This document shows, piece after piece, positions 57,501 to 64,000 of a stretch of DNA of 64,000 bases (positions within the stretch are counted from its first letter, which is position 1; each line of letters opens with the position of its first letter). The DNA lies in the NCBI GenBank assembly GCA_030323885.1, contig CM059192.1, positions 62,861,593-62,925,592 of the forward strand, in the 5' to 3' direction. This DNA comes from Branchipolynoe longqiensis (lineage: Eukaryota > Annelida > Polychaeta > Phyllodocida > Polynoidae). Below the pieces are notes generated by a model. It did no database searches. It saw nothing but the letters and a program-made list of their open reading frames with translations, and was not told where the DNA came from. The position numbers and the translations under genes are program-made.

Positions 57501-60500
57501 TTGTTAGTGATTTATAAACACTAGGTTCTTACTCGATGCAATTCATGAATATTACAGTGCATCAATATGGTTCTTCGTGATCTTTGATTAAAGATTAGGT
57601 TCTTACAGGATGACATTAATAAATAATACAGTGCATCAACATGATTGCTATTGCCCTATAATTAAAGACTGAGGTTTTATCGGATTAAATTCATGAATAT
57701 TCCAGTGTAGTAACTTTGTTTGTTGTTATTGACCTATGATTAAAGACTGAGGTTTTATCGGATTAAATTCATGAATATTACAGTGTATCAACTTTGTTTG
57801 TTGTTATTGACCTATGATTAAAGACTGAGGTTTTACCGGATTAAATTCATGACTATTACGGTGTATCAACATTGTTTGTTGTTATTGACCTATGATTAAA
57901 GACTGGGTTCTTACTGGATGAAATTCACGTTGGTCTCATCTATGGACACCCTCATTCCTTGCTGCACAGACAACCTTTTGAGAGCAAATATCAGATTGGT
58001 TATATTGTTCTGAATGCCCGCCAAGTATTGACTGTACACTGAGAGGCTGAAGAGTATCGGCTCTCTGAAGACAGTGATGTGCTCGTCTATCAGGTCCTCT
58101 AGTTGGCCGGGTGGCATGGACGAGTAGGTGTTACGCTGGTCACTGTCTGTGATCTCTCCGTAGAACTCCGGAGCCGACGTGGTGAACCTCACAAGCGGTC
58201 TCTTCCAAATGTCTAAGTGTGACAAGGTGTTGTCAAGGGTGTGTGTCGAGATGTAGGGCCGCACTGCTCGCAGCATCGCAAACATCTGCGCGTAGTTGGT
58301 CTTCAGCTTGTCAAGGGCCTCAGTGAAGGTAGTCTTGAAGGGCTGGACAAATTCAGCCTGCACCATCTTCAGGATACCCACCACCTGCGTCTCCATCGTG
58401 GGTGCAATGTCCTTCACTACCTTCTGCAACATCTGCGTCTTGGAAATGTTTCCCTGCAGAAAGTTTTTGAGGATTGTGTTGTAAGACACCTGGACGTAGA
58501 TGATGGGAATGTGCAACTCGCGCACGTACAGGTTCCGGCGCAATTTGCTGATGCGGTTATAGCTGGTCCACACTGTCTTAGTTGGCTTAAGCGACTCGAT
58601 TGTCTCGAATCCCGCTTTCATAACCTCAATAGGCTTAGTAAGACATGGCAGGATTTGCTGCTCTAGTTTATATTTGATCACCTTCTTGATTCTCTTCATT
58701 TTGAAATTTCTATGCTCAAGATCACTTCTTGTAGATATTGTGTAGTTAACAAATGCAGAGACAACAGAAGTTCCGTTCTCTGTAAAGCATCTGTTTAGAT
58801 CGGTGCTGGCTAGCTTTGTCACCATGAATGCGTTCAGCAAATTAAGCTGCTGGACAATTTCAAGGTTGACAGTTGAGTTGATCATGCTCATCGCAAGATC
58901 ATTTGTCGGTCCAGCATTTAAGACGAGCGACAGCTGGAGGAACTTGATTTCAATACTTTCGATGAAATACAAGAGGAGCTTCAGCAGGTTTGTATACTCT
59001 TGCAGCTTTTCGTTCATTAAAGGAACCAACGCCATCGTGACGTCTCTATAAGAGTTGCCATAGTAACGGAAGTACTTCTTAATAGCAATCTCCCATCGCT
59101 CAACATTGTACTTGACATGGGTCCTGCTAGTGTTGACAGGGCTCGTCAAGCCGTCCACGACACGCAGCACCTCGCTCTGGCTGCCCGATACGTCCCTGAA
59201 AAGGGTCAGGTCCCGGATGTAGGCGTCTGAATCCTTCAGGTCGTCTGCGTGCGTCGCCCTTGCCACCATTGCCTGCAGTCGCGAAGTGTTACCTGAGAGG
59301 ATGTCATTGCGGCCGCTGTCTGTCAGCGAACTGAAGGAGATGTAACTCTGGTAGGTAAACTCCTCACACTGCTCCGGACACACGCAGCTGGTGGATGAAG
59401 AGGTGTTGACTGAAAGCCGAAGAGGAAGCAACATGTCGGCTACCAGCAGACTACAGGATTCATACCCATTTTAGCATCAAATTCCAGGACTTTCCAAGAC
59501 CTTTCAGTACATAATTCAAGGATGTTTTTAAAACATTTATTAAATTAAAGTGCCCTGAACCACAGCTGTATTCAGAGTCGATTCACTCGTGTAAGCTGTA
59601 AATTGTGAATACATATGAGAAATAACAATGATTATGTGTATGGTTTTAAAATAAAAATCAAAAGGCAGGATAATGAACTCACAAAAATTATTTTTAATAC
59701 AAAACAACACTGTTTGAAGTTTTGGCACATTGGCGAAAATATGCGAAAATAGACTTTACAAATAATATGGTCATGACTTTCCATTTTCAAGGACTTTCAC
59801 GGAAATTCCAGGACTTTCCAAGCCTGGAAATCTGAATGATCAAATTTCATGACTTTCCAGCGGACAAAATAACGGTGGTGGCGCACCTTGGGCTATGAGT
59901 GTGGGGGTGGGTACATTCCGGCCGCTACTGACTACAGTAGAGAGGGTAGTCTCGTTTTGATCTTTGTAAGATGAGAGGATTCATCCCAAACCACACCTGA
60001 CTCTCTTCCCTTCTCAGTCAGACACAACTATACAAACACAGCATCCACACACACAGAAACACACACAGCATCTACACAAACAAAAACACACACAGCATCC
60101 ACACACACACATCATCCACACACACAGAAACACACACAGCATCCACACACAGAAACACACACAGCATCCACACACACAGAAACACACACAGCATCCACAC
60201 ACAGAAACACACACAGCATCCACACACACAGAAACACACAGCATCCACACATACAGAAACACACACAACCCAGATAGCACACAGCCGTCGGCCCGACGTC
60301 GGCCCGACGGCGGCCTCTCCGTCGGGCCAATGGTGGAAGCCGTCGTCGGGCCGACGTTGTTTTGTCCAACCTCCCGCCATCGGCTCGACGGCGGCTGCCC
60401 CCATAGGCCCGACGGCGGCTGCCGCCGTAGGCCCGACGGCGGCTGCCGCCGTGGGCCTGACGGCGGCTGCCGCCATAGGCCCGACGGCGGCTGCCGCCGT

Positions 60501-63500
60501 AGACCCGACACTATATATTTATTCCAAATTAATAGAAGACCTTATAAATTTAATATAATCTTTTTGGTAAAGATGTTTTCTATATGTGTACCAAGCAATT
60601 TGTTTCTAAGTGGTGTAGTTGTAGGGTTAGTGCTTAAAGCTGCATAGTCCGATGAATCATCAAATTTTCAAAACCAAAACAATTATCCAGAATAGATTCT
60701 ACATATCTAACTTTGATACTGATGCACTTATTAAGCATTTGGTGCTACATATAAGGGAATATTTAGTCAATTTAATAGAACCTGTTACTGCAGAAGCCTA
60801 TGGTGTCAGACTTTTGGCATGCTTGCCGAAACTAATTTGACATGTTTGCACTTCAAACCATCGGACTATGCAACTTTAATTAAATACAGAAAAAGTGAAA
60901 TATGTCTACAACCACACCACGTAGAAACAAATCGCTTGGTACACATATAGACAACATCATTACCAAAAAGATTATATTAAATTTATACGGTTAGGGTTCT
61001 TGATATCTATTAATTTTGAATAAAAGTAATATTTTGCACCTGTACGTATTGACACTATAGTGACAGTGTCTTCTCGGAAAAAACCAAGATGGCAGTCCTT
61101 CGCCAACATTCCGTACCAGGTAGTTCAAATCGTATTAACACGAATAATTCCATTAATACATCGTAATAAATTACAAAACTTTTACAAAATAATCTGAACA
61201 TATTAATAAACAAACCTGTTAAATAATTCCTTTAAATTCCTCCAATTTCTGGAGTTATTTGTTGAAAAAGAACACTGCTCATCGATCGCACATGTCCCGA
61301 TGGCGACTCGAGCTGGAAAACATATTTAACGAACTGCGCATGCACGTATCAACACCGCAGGCCCGACGGTGGTGGTCCGACGGCGGCCCACCACCGTCGG
61401 CCCGATGGTGGCCCGATGGTGGCTCAAAAGTGGAAAGGGATTGAAACCTAATGTCGGGACACCACCGTCGGGCCGACTGTGGCCCGACGGTGGCTCGAAG
61501 GTGGAAAATGAATGCAAACCAGCGGCGGACTACCGCCGTAGGCCCGATGGTGGCCCGATGGTGGCTCAAAAGTGGAAAGGGATTGAAAACCAACGTCGGA
61601 CTACCACCGTCGGCCCGACGGTGGAAAGTCGATGGCGACGGTGCGACCAATAGCCGACGTCGGCCCGACGGCTGTGTGCTATCTGGGAACATCCACACAC
61701 ACAGAAACACACACATCATCCACACACACAGAAACACACACAGCATCCACACACACAGAAATACACACAGCATCCACACATACAGAAACACACACAACAT
61801 CCACACACACAGAAACACACACATCCACACACACACACAGTAAGCCTTTACTAGTTGGAAGTTTCTAGTCCCACACTCTGGACGAGTAAGCCTTTACTAG
61901 TTGGAAGTTTCTAGTCCCACACTCTGGACGAGTAAACCTTTACTACTTGGAAGTTTCTAGTCCCACACTCTGGACGAGTAAGCCTTTACTAGTTGGAAGT
62001 TTCTAGTCCCACACTCTGGACGAGTAAACCTTTACTACTTGGAAGTTTCTAGTCCCACACTCTGGACGAGTAAGCCTTTACTAGTTGGAAGTTTCTAGTC
62101 CCACACTCTGGACGAGTAAGCCTTTACTAGTTGGAAGTTTCTAGTCCCATCCTCTGGACGAGTAAGCCTTTACTAGTTAGAAGTTTCTAGTCCCACACTC
62201 TGGACTAGTAAGCCTACTTACAGCTGTCCAAAAGGTAACAGTCCATGTAGTTCCGGAATCCACAGAAACTGCTCTCCTCTGAAACGAGTGATAGTAGACA
62301 GACTATATACCCACTCGTGATCACAAACCCTGCAAGTTAACAAGCAGCTGGTAGCCACAGTCGACTACTAGTAACTGAGTTATAGTTAGAGTCATGTGCC
62401 ACTTTTATTCACACTGTTGTAGAAGCATTGAGCATGTGGCGAAATTACATCAATCTGTATTCACTGCGTTTGCCAGTGTGATCGTTCTGTCCAAGCCGCA
62501 TTTCGGTCAATCTAACTGTATGTTGGATGTTAAAACAGTTAAATCAGCTGCAGACATGTCATTTAAAATTTACCAGCATGCTTCATTAAAAGTTTTCATT
62601 TGCTTCCTGTAGTTAGTCCCTGTGTTATTGGAGATTGCTTGTAGCTAGGATATGGTATACAGGGGCATAGCTAGGCGTATGTGCGTATGCAAAAACGTCC
62701 ACATCGTTTTGTCAAAAAAATATAAAAAATAAAGAGAGAGAGAGAGAGAGAGAGGAGGCATGTAGTAGTCCGGAGTGTCGAAAACTCAAGTCTAAAATGT
62801 GTAAAATCTGCCAGCTTAAGCTTAAGCGGCCCCCTAAACCCCCTGCCAAGATTAGGAGTACACATCATTAAAGGTCTAGCTAATAGATGTTCTATGATTC
62901 TGATTCTGTAGGTTTTATTTATCTATTTATTTACAACGCTTCGATGGATTAGACCGGAACAAATAGTGACAAGTCGATAGTGACCTGAGACCCGGAAATT
63001 TGCCAAATGTGCCAGTTTAAACATGATGAAAATGACAAATTCAATTGCAGGATAACTCTATTAATGTCTATACAAAATGATGCTCATCTGATTTGCTTTG
63101 CAAAACAAGGTCAGTCCAAGCACAAATCATGTGACAGTGACGTCACTGGTCAACATGTCTATATATAGATTTGCATGATTTATAAATAATTATCATATTC
63201 TTATTAACAGGATATTGTCATGGTTTACGGAGGGTCTACTGTAGCCAAGAGTGCTTGTTGGCTGATATAATTGGACCAGTCACCGACAGACTGACATGTT
63301 TAATTGGTGCACTTTGTGGTACAGTCTAACTGACAGCATTAACACAATTATAGCCGACAGTGCTTGTTGGCTGATATAATTGGACCAGTCACCGACACAC
63401 TGACATGTTGAATTGGTGCACTTTGTGGTACAGTCTAACTGACAGCATTAACACAATTATAGCCGACAGTGCTTGTTGGCTGATATAATTGGACCTGTCA

Positions 63501-63948
63501 CCGACAGACTGACATGTTGAATTGGTGCACTTTGTGGTACAGTCTAACTGACAGTGTTAACACTATTTTTATAGCCGACAGTGCTTGTTGGCTGATATAA
63601 TTGGACCAGTCACCGGCATGCGAGATGTGACATACTGACAATCTTACAAGGTGTACGTTGTCACATAGCCCAACTGACACCAAATGTTATAGCTGAGGCC
63701 CGTCCTGATCTAACCTTAGATGTTGCTAGGACATAAAACAACAACAAACAAACAAAAATAGCTGAGAACAGTTGTTGGCTGATATAATTGGACCTACCAG
63801 TCACTGGCATGTGGGGTGCGACACACTGACAAGCCGACAAGGCGCGCTTAGTCGCGCAGTCCAACTGACACCGCTGTCGGTCGTAGCTGGCCGACGTCTG
63901 CATAGATATCGCCCTACAGTCGCCCCAAGGCTTGGGCAGCCGTGTCAC
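39207..63948 (-). CDS. DEG/ENaC family cation channel, gene 2 (five 3' exons; 5' end beyond window)
   Basis: Exons on the minus strand are 63948-63798, 62278-62222, 59409-57915, 53416-53325 and 39427-39207, about 671 residues in the window with matching phases at all four junctions. Landmarks in order are [52 protein letters not shown], a very long insert, [13 protein letters not shown]2 with the GGS selectivity filter, and a short acidic cytosolic tail. The HG motif, TM1 and first extracellular strands must lie beyond 64000. About 485 residues separate the CPEQC motif from the pre-TM2 strand, roughly ten times what I expect for ordinary ENaC/ASIC proteins. Tandem repeat arrays sit on three of its four donors. 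Confidence 0.92.
39548..39584. repeat. AT microsatellite
   Basis: Uninterrupted AT dinucleotides in the last intron of gene 2, about 120 bp upstream of exon E. Confidence 0.95.
39957..40030 (-). repeat. Gypsy LTR 3'-end fragment
   Basis: On the minus strand it reads CAATAAAGGACTTTGCATTC then GTTCGGATTGGCTCATTCAC, ending TACA. It matches the end of the 51334-51114 LTR. The following bases do not match a primer-binding site. Confidence 0.6.
40164..40520. repeat. degenerate family-f MITE remains
   Basis: Starts CCCAGATAGCACAGGGCCGA, like the end of the 60269-61687 element. Two inexact copies of a segment with CGRTGGTGTAAAATCTAT (near 40220 and 40485) follow. The right end is not clear. Confidence 0.45.
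40905..43530 (+). mobile_element. I/Jockey-like LINE, RT to 3' tail
   Basis: RT motifs are [32 protein letters not shown], a degraded motif A ([13 protein letters not shown], where Tyr replaces the catalytic Asp), [13 protein letters not shown] and [10 protein letters not shown]. RNase H follows with [10 protein letters not shown], an EARALLLAL glutamate, [10 protein letters not shown] and [18 protein letters not shown]. Between 42655 and 42885 the sequence is replaced by unrelated DNA, then the C-terminal region and 3' UTR match 1370-2040. It is inactive and lies in the last intron of gene 2. Confidence 0.82.
43647..43802 (+). repeat. Gypsy-type LTR, plus orientation
   Basis: The polypurine tract GAAGGGGGGA (43637-43646) is followed by TGTAATATATGCATAATAGG, with AATAAA at 43750 and an end TTTCACA. 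The AATAAA to ACA part (GTGTTCAGACGTTGTA) resembles the 51.1-kb LTR. It interrupts the minus-strand integrase, whose codons resume at 43803. Confidence 0.65.
43803..44287 (-). pseudogene. Gypsy integrase, decayed
   Basis: Zinc-binding and core segments: [13 protein letters not shown] in one frame; [20 protein letters not shown] (first Asp), [19 protein letters not shown] (second Asp), then stops and [15 protein letters not shown]. The catalytic Glu expected after NGQ is replaced by Gly. The [11 protein letters not shown] end of the core meets the plus-strand LTR at 43802. The N-terminal zinc region continues beyond the MITE at 46092. Confidence 0.8.
44291..46091. mobile_element. 1.8-kb palindromic MITE, family e
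   Basis: Ends are inverted copies of a 26-base repeat starting TGTAGCAGTCACACTACGAC, flanked by a TTA duplication (44288-44290 and 46092-46094), as in PIF/Harbinger insertion. The interior is a giant imperfect palindrome: CGGCACTGTC repeats, (GTGTCT)n at 44655-44930, (CTCAGTCTGACT)n to 45222, then the complements (GAGAGTCAGACT)n to 45415 and (ACACAGAC)n to 45945. It split a Gypsy integrase. Open frames of 356 codons on both strands are low-complexity artefacts. Confidence 0.88.
46240..46650 (-). pseudogene. Gypsy RNase H remainder
   Basis: Minus strand continues from the array: [20 protein letters not shown], a frameshift near 46577, then [20 protein letters not shown] and [16 protein letters not shown]. 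This parallels ASKALDATQISYAVIEKELL and HTDHKPLVS in the 25-kb copy. It is inactive. Confidence 0.82.
46632..48066. repeat. 81-bp satellite, about 17.7 copies, RNase H-derived
   Basis: ATGCCATACTGACGGGTAGA recurs every 81 bp (46632, 46713 and onward). On the minus strand each 27-codon unit reads like [20 protein letters not shown] then LPVSMAS, the first catalytic-Asp region of Gypsy RNase H (compare LKVDASKYGLGATLLQ at 27.37 kb). The unit at 46632 runs without a break into the rest of RNase H. Two units (46875, 47361) carry TAA in the minus frame; the plus frame stays open for 502 codons. Confidence 0.92.
48066..48850 (-). mobile_element. LINE 5' fragment with endonuclease start
   Basis: Minus-strand frames give [36 protein letters not shown] (APE endonuclease glutamate) and, after a frame break, [14 protein letters not shown] and [12 protein letters not shown] (the GDFN box). 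The sequence stops abruptly at the 81-bp array. Retaining 5' and losing 3' sequence is opposite to normal LINE truncation, so a rearrangement is likely. Confidence 0.72.
48850..51073 (-). pseudogene. Gypsy gag interrupted by a 101-bp array made from itself
   Basis: [17 protein letters not shown], then [20 protein letters not shown] match the gag start at 25147. The frame runs into the array. Beyond the last unit, gag resumes with [10 protein letters not shown] then IETYICELQ, matching YKFNTYNQTN and VYIRELR of the other copy. So gag flanks the array on both sides in the right order. Confidence 0.8.
49003..50920. repeat. 101-bp satellite, about 19 copies, gag-derived
   Basis: ATGGCAATACTGTCAGAATG recurs every 101 bp (49004, 49105 and onward). 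On the minus strand each unit encodes [11 protein letters not shown], a stop, IGVITATF, a stop, QYCHEK. This aligns with the gag stretch KIDESDKDK, IGPLIAAF, R, QYCEGK of the 25-kb copy. Since 101 is not a multiple of three and few stops arise on the plus strand, long overlapping plus-strand frames appear that are not genes. Confidence 0.92.
51114..51334 (-). repeat. 5' LTR of the minus-strand Gypsy element
   Basis: Minus strand starts TGTAACGGCTATTAGC and ends TTCACTACA, with AATAAA about 55 bp before the end. It is followed by TGGTGTGAGATATGG, a primer-binding-site-like word nearly identical in its first bases to that of the 25.1-kb element. Confidence 0.7.
51477..52000. mobile_element. foldback MITE, family g
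   Basis: Ends are inverted versions of CCGGTGTAA followed by GATTTCAAATTCCC-like sequence. The interior repeats GAAAACGTTTTCAAATTCC-like words on both strands. It is non-coding, in the last intron of gene 2. Confidence 0.7.
52215..52450 (-). repeat. tRNA-derived SINE copy
   Basis: Tail TTCTAGCAACAGTTAAGGTC and head with GGTTCGCACC and AATTCAGCTATCCCGTC (plus-strand reading) match the family, with part of the core deleted. Confidence 0.6.
52554..52911. mobile_element. family-a MITE, degenerate copy
   Basis: TTAAAGTTGCTTAATCCGAT at the left and CCATCGGGTTATGAAACTCTAA at the right are diverged versions of the family-a ends. The interior aligns with the 2332-2650 copy. Confidence 0.65.
52985..53318 (+). 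repeat. tRNA-derived SINE copy, plus orientation
   Basis: Head GCCTAATCAGTAGAGTGCGG (A-box-like) and GGGAGTTCGGTTCC (B-box-like), core AGGATAGGGTAAGGACTGGT, tail ending ATAAAACTCCAAAATCCAAC. The tail ends within a few bases of the exon D donor of gene 2 (53324). Confidence 0.75.
53325..53416 (-). CDS. gene 2 exon D: pre-TM2 strand
   Basis: Acceptor TTTTTGTTTCAG, 30 codons, donor G|GTAAGA, phase 1 on both sides. [20 protein letters not shown] then [10 protein letters not shown] corresponds to the L-x-V/I-Y/F-F-x-x-L ... L strand leading into TM2 in all DEG/ENaC channels. Confidence 0.9.
53520..56445. repeat. 49-bp minisatellite, about 60 copies
   Basis: Units like GGACTTAGCTATTGAATTGC followed by TAGCACCTGGCATGG and TATTATGTATCAAA. 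It fills most of the intron between exons C and D of gene 2 and starts about 100 bp upstream of the exon D acceptor. Variation is mostly point change (GAATTGC or GAATGGC; CACC or CACTGG). Confidence 0.93.
56520..57914. repeat. 74-78-bp array reaching the exon C donor of gene 2
   Basis: Units with GATTAAAGACTGAGGTTTTA and ATTCATGAATATTACAGTG run from about 57440 to the donor at 57914, with a further block at 56520-56740. The intervening 56741-57440 is unrelated single-copy-looking sequence. Units repeat the last 15 or so exon bases and the donor (minus strand TCATCCAGTAAGAACC in the true site). Confidence 0.88.
57915..59409 (-). CDS. gene 2 exon C: CPEQC motif and giant extracellular insert
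   Basis: Acceptor CTTCGGCTTTCAG, donor CCA|GTAAGA, 1495 bp without a stop. It starts [20 protein letters not shown], matching the conserved C-x-C-P-x-x-C ... Y strand. The remaining roughly 470 residues have no familiar motif. They look mainly helical, have only two further Cys and seven more N-x-S/T sequons, which fits an extracellular, glycosylated location. The end (NVNFIQ) joins in phase to [10 protein letters not shown] of exon D, so the insert lies within one channel protein. I know no function for it. Confidence 0.9.
60269..61687. mobile_element. GC-rich foldback MITE, family f
   Basis: Ends are inverted copies starting CCCAGATAGCACACAGCCGT, flanked by AA on both sides (2-bp duplication, short enough to be chance). 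Both arms are reiterations of CGTCGGGCCGACG-like words. The centre has an inverted pair with TATATGTGTACCAAG (60570-60620 and 60912-60960), between which the family-a MITE at 60634-60879 is nested. Confidence 0.8.
60634..60879. mobile_element. family-a MITE nested in family f
   Basis: TTAA then AGCTGCATAGTCCGATGA at the left, CATCGGACTATGCAACT then TTAA at the right, and an interior matching 2332-2650 with a deletion of about 70 bp. Confidence 0.75.
61840..62221. repeat. 46-bp array abutting the exon B donor of gene 2
   Basis: Eight units starting AGTAAGCCTTTACTAGTTGG (61840, 61886 and every 46 bp to 62162). In the same register the ninth unit start (62207) becomes the exon B donor: minus strand GTAAGTAGGCTTACT against unit GTAAAGGCTTACT. 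Confidence 0.92.
62222..62278 (-). CDS. gene 2 exon B: short Cys exon
   Basis: Acceptor CTCGTTTCAG, 18 full codons, donor AGCT|GTAAGT. It encodes [18 protein letters not shown], the Cys pair between the MP motif and the CPEQC motif. An upstream acceptor (AACTTGCAG, exon start about 62332) has the same phase but would insert 18 hydrophobic residues, so the shorter exon is preferred. Confidence 0.82.
62340..63240. other. intron sequence without a recognised feature
   Basis: Contains a GA microsatellite at 62731-62754 and no convincing exon. Short open frames on either strand lack domain signals. Confidence 0.5.
63245..63797. repeat. 109-112-bp array copied from gene 2 exon A
   Basis: GTGCTTGTTGGCTGATATAA recurs at 63251, 63360, 63469 and 63581, with a fifth related start near 63768 that belongs to the exon itself. 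On the minus strand each unit resembles the 3' half of exon A plus its donor region and the first intron bases. The unit at 63581-63690 is closest to the exon. A SINE-tail scrap (about 63698-63755) separates it from the exon. Confidence 0.85.
63798..63948 (-). CDS. gene 2 exon A: PWGDC and first Cys cluster
   Basis: Acceptor CCCCTGTTGCAG, 50 codons, donor G|GTAGGT, phase 1. [11 protein letters not shown] then [20 protein letters not shown] and CVAPHMP give the standard P-x-P-x-G-x-C ... C-x3-C ... C-x-C ... MP pattern. It corresponds to exons 6 and 7 of gene 1 fused. Diverged copies of its 3' half form the array just downstream. Confidence 0.92.
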
Positions 63949-64000
63949 CTGCAACAGGGGGAGTGCAGTGTTAGGGCTCGGTATTGATTGATGAAATGCA

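Larger units (their letters stand above)
60015..61840. repeat. CA-rich minisatellite split by a MITE
   Basis: Units like ACACACAGAAACACACAC and AGCATCC lie at 60015-60268 and 61690-61840. The family-f MITE inserted between them. Open frames rich in Cys/Val are repeat artefacts. Confidence 0.85.

Noticed and set aside
60014..60511. Minus-strand Cys/Val-rich protein and Pro/Arg-rich head
   Set aside because: Low-complexity translation of a CA-rich minisatellite joined to the GC-rich MITE arm.
62279..62332. Longer exon B of gene 2 using the AACTTGCAG acceptor
   Set aside because: Same phase, but it would insert 18 hydrophobic residues into a Cys-rich extracellular segment; the nearer acceptor gives the family pattern. 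Not excluded without transcripts.
63498..63683. Alternative copy of gene 2 exon A
   Set aside because: The copy has an in-frame stop, has lost the GTAGGT donor and shows no good acceptor, so it is treated as array decay.

Overview
The window is nuclear DNA of an animal, almost certainly an invertebrate. Genes are split by GT-AG introns, there is a degenerate CCCTAA (TTAGGG-type) block, tRNA-derived SINEs are common, and many classes of decayed retroelement coexist (DIRS/Ngaro-type, Ty3/Gypsy, and I-like, CR1-like and RTE-like LINEs). The overall look would suit a lophotrochozoan such as a mollusc, but I cannot name the species from sequence alone.

The only host genes I can support are two DEG/ENaC (amiloride-sensitive sodium channel family) genes, head-to-tail on the minus strand. 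Gene 2 (63948 down to 39207) enters from beyond the right edge. It has five exons in the window, ends with TM2 and a stop codon, and carries about 485 residues between its Cys-rich motif and the pre-TM2 strand. Gene 1 (19106 down to 7110) starts in the window with its HG gating motif and TM1. It has nine exons here and lacks TM2, which must lie beyond the left edge or be lost. Splice phases match at every junction I assembled except one uncertain donor (exon 2 of gene 1).

Layout. 1-760: GC-rich open frame of unknown origin. 1190-2040: I-like LINE 3' end. 2700-5360: DIRS-type element. 7110-19106: gene 1, with MITEs and SINEs in its introns. 19.2-39.2 kb: intergenic, with a Gypsy element (24.3-28.0 kb), LINE endonuclease remains, a telomere-like block (30.8-31.4 kb), a tyrosine-recombinase retroelement (31.5-34.3 kb) and an RTE-like LINE (34.6-36.3 kb). 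39.2-63.95 kb: gene 2. Its 13.9-kb last intron holds a second I-like LINE and a second Gypsy element, the latter broken up by two satellites, a LINE fragment and a 1.8-kb palindromic MITE.

The most interesting theme is in-place tandem amplification of pre-existing coding or splice-site sequence. A 101-bp satellite (about 19 copies) is a piece of Gypsy gag, and an 81-bp satellite (about 18 copies) is a piece of RNase H from the same element. Three arrays in gene 2 sit directly on splice donors and repeat the donor, in two cases with exon sequence. Several foldback MITEs also have interiors made of reiterated self-complementary motifs. All calls come from reading the sequence; no database search was run.
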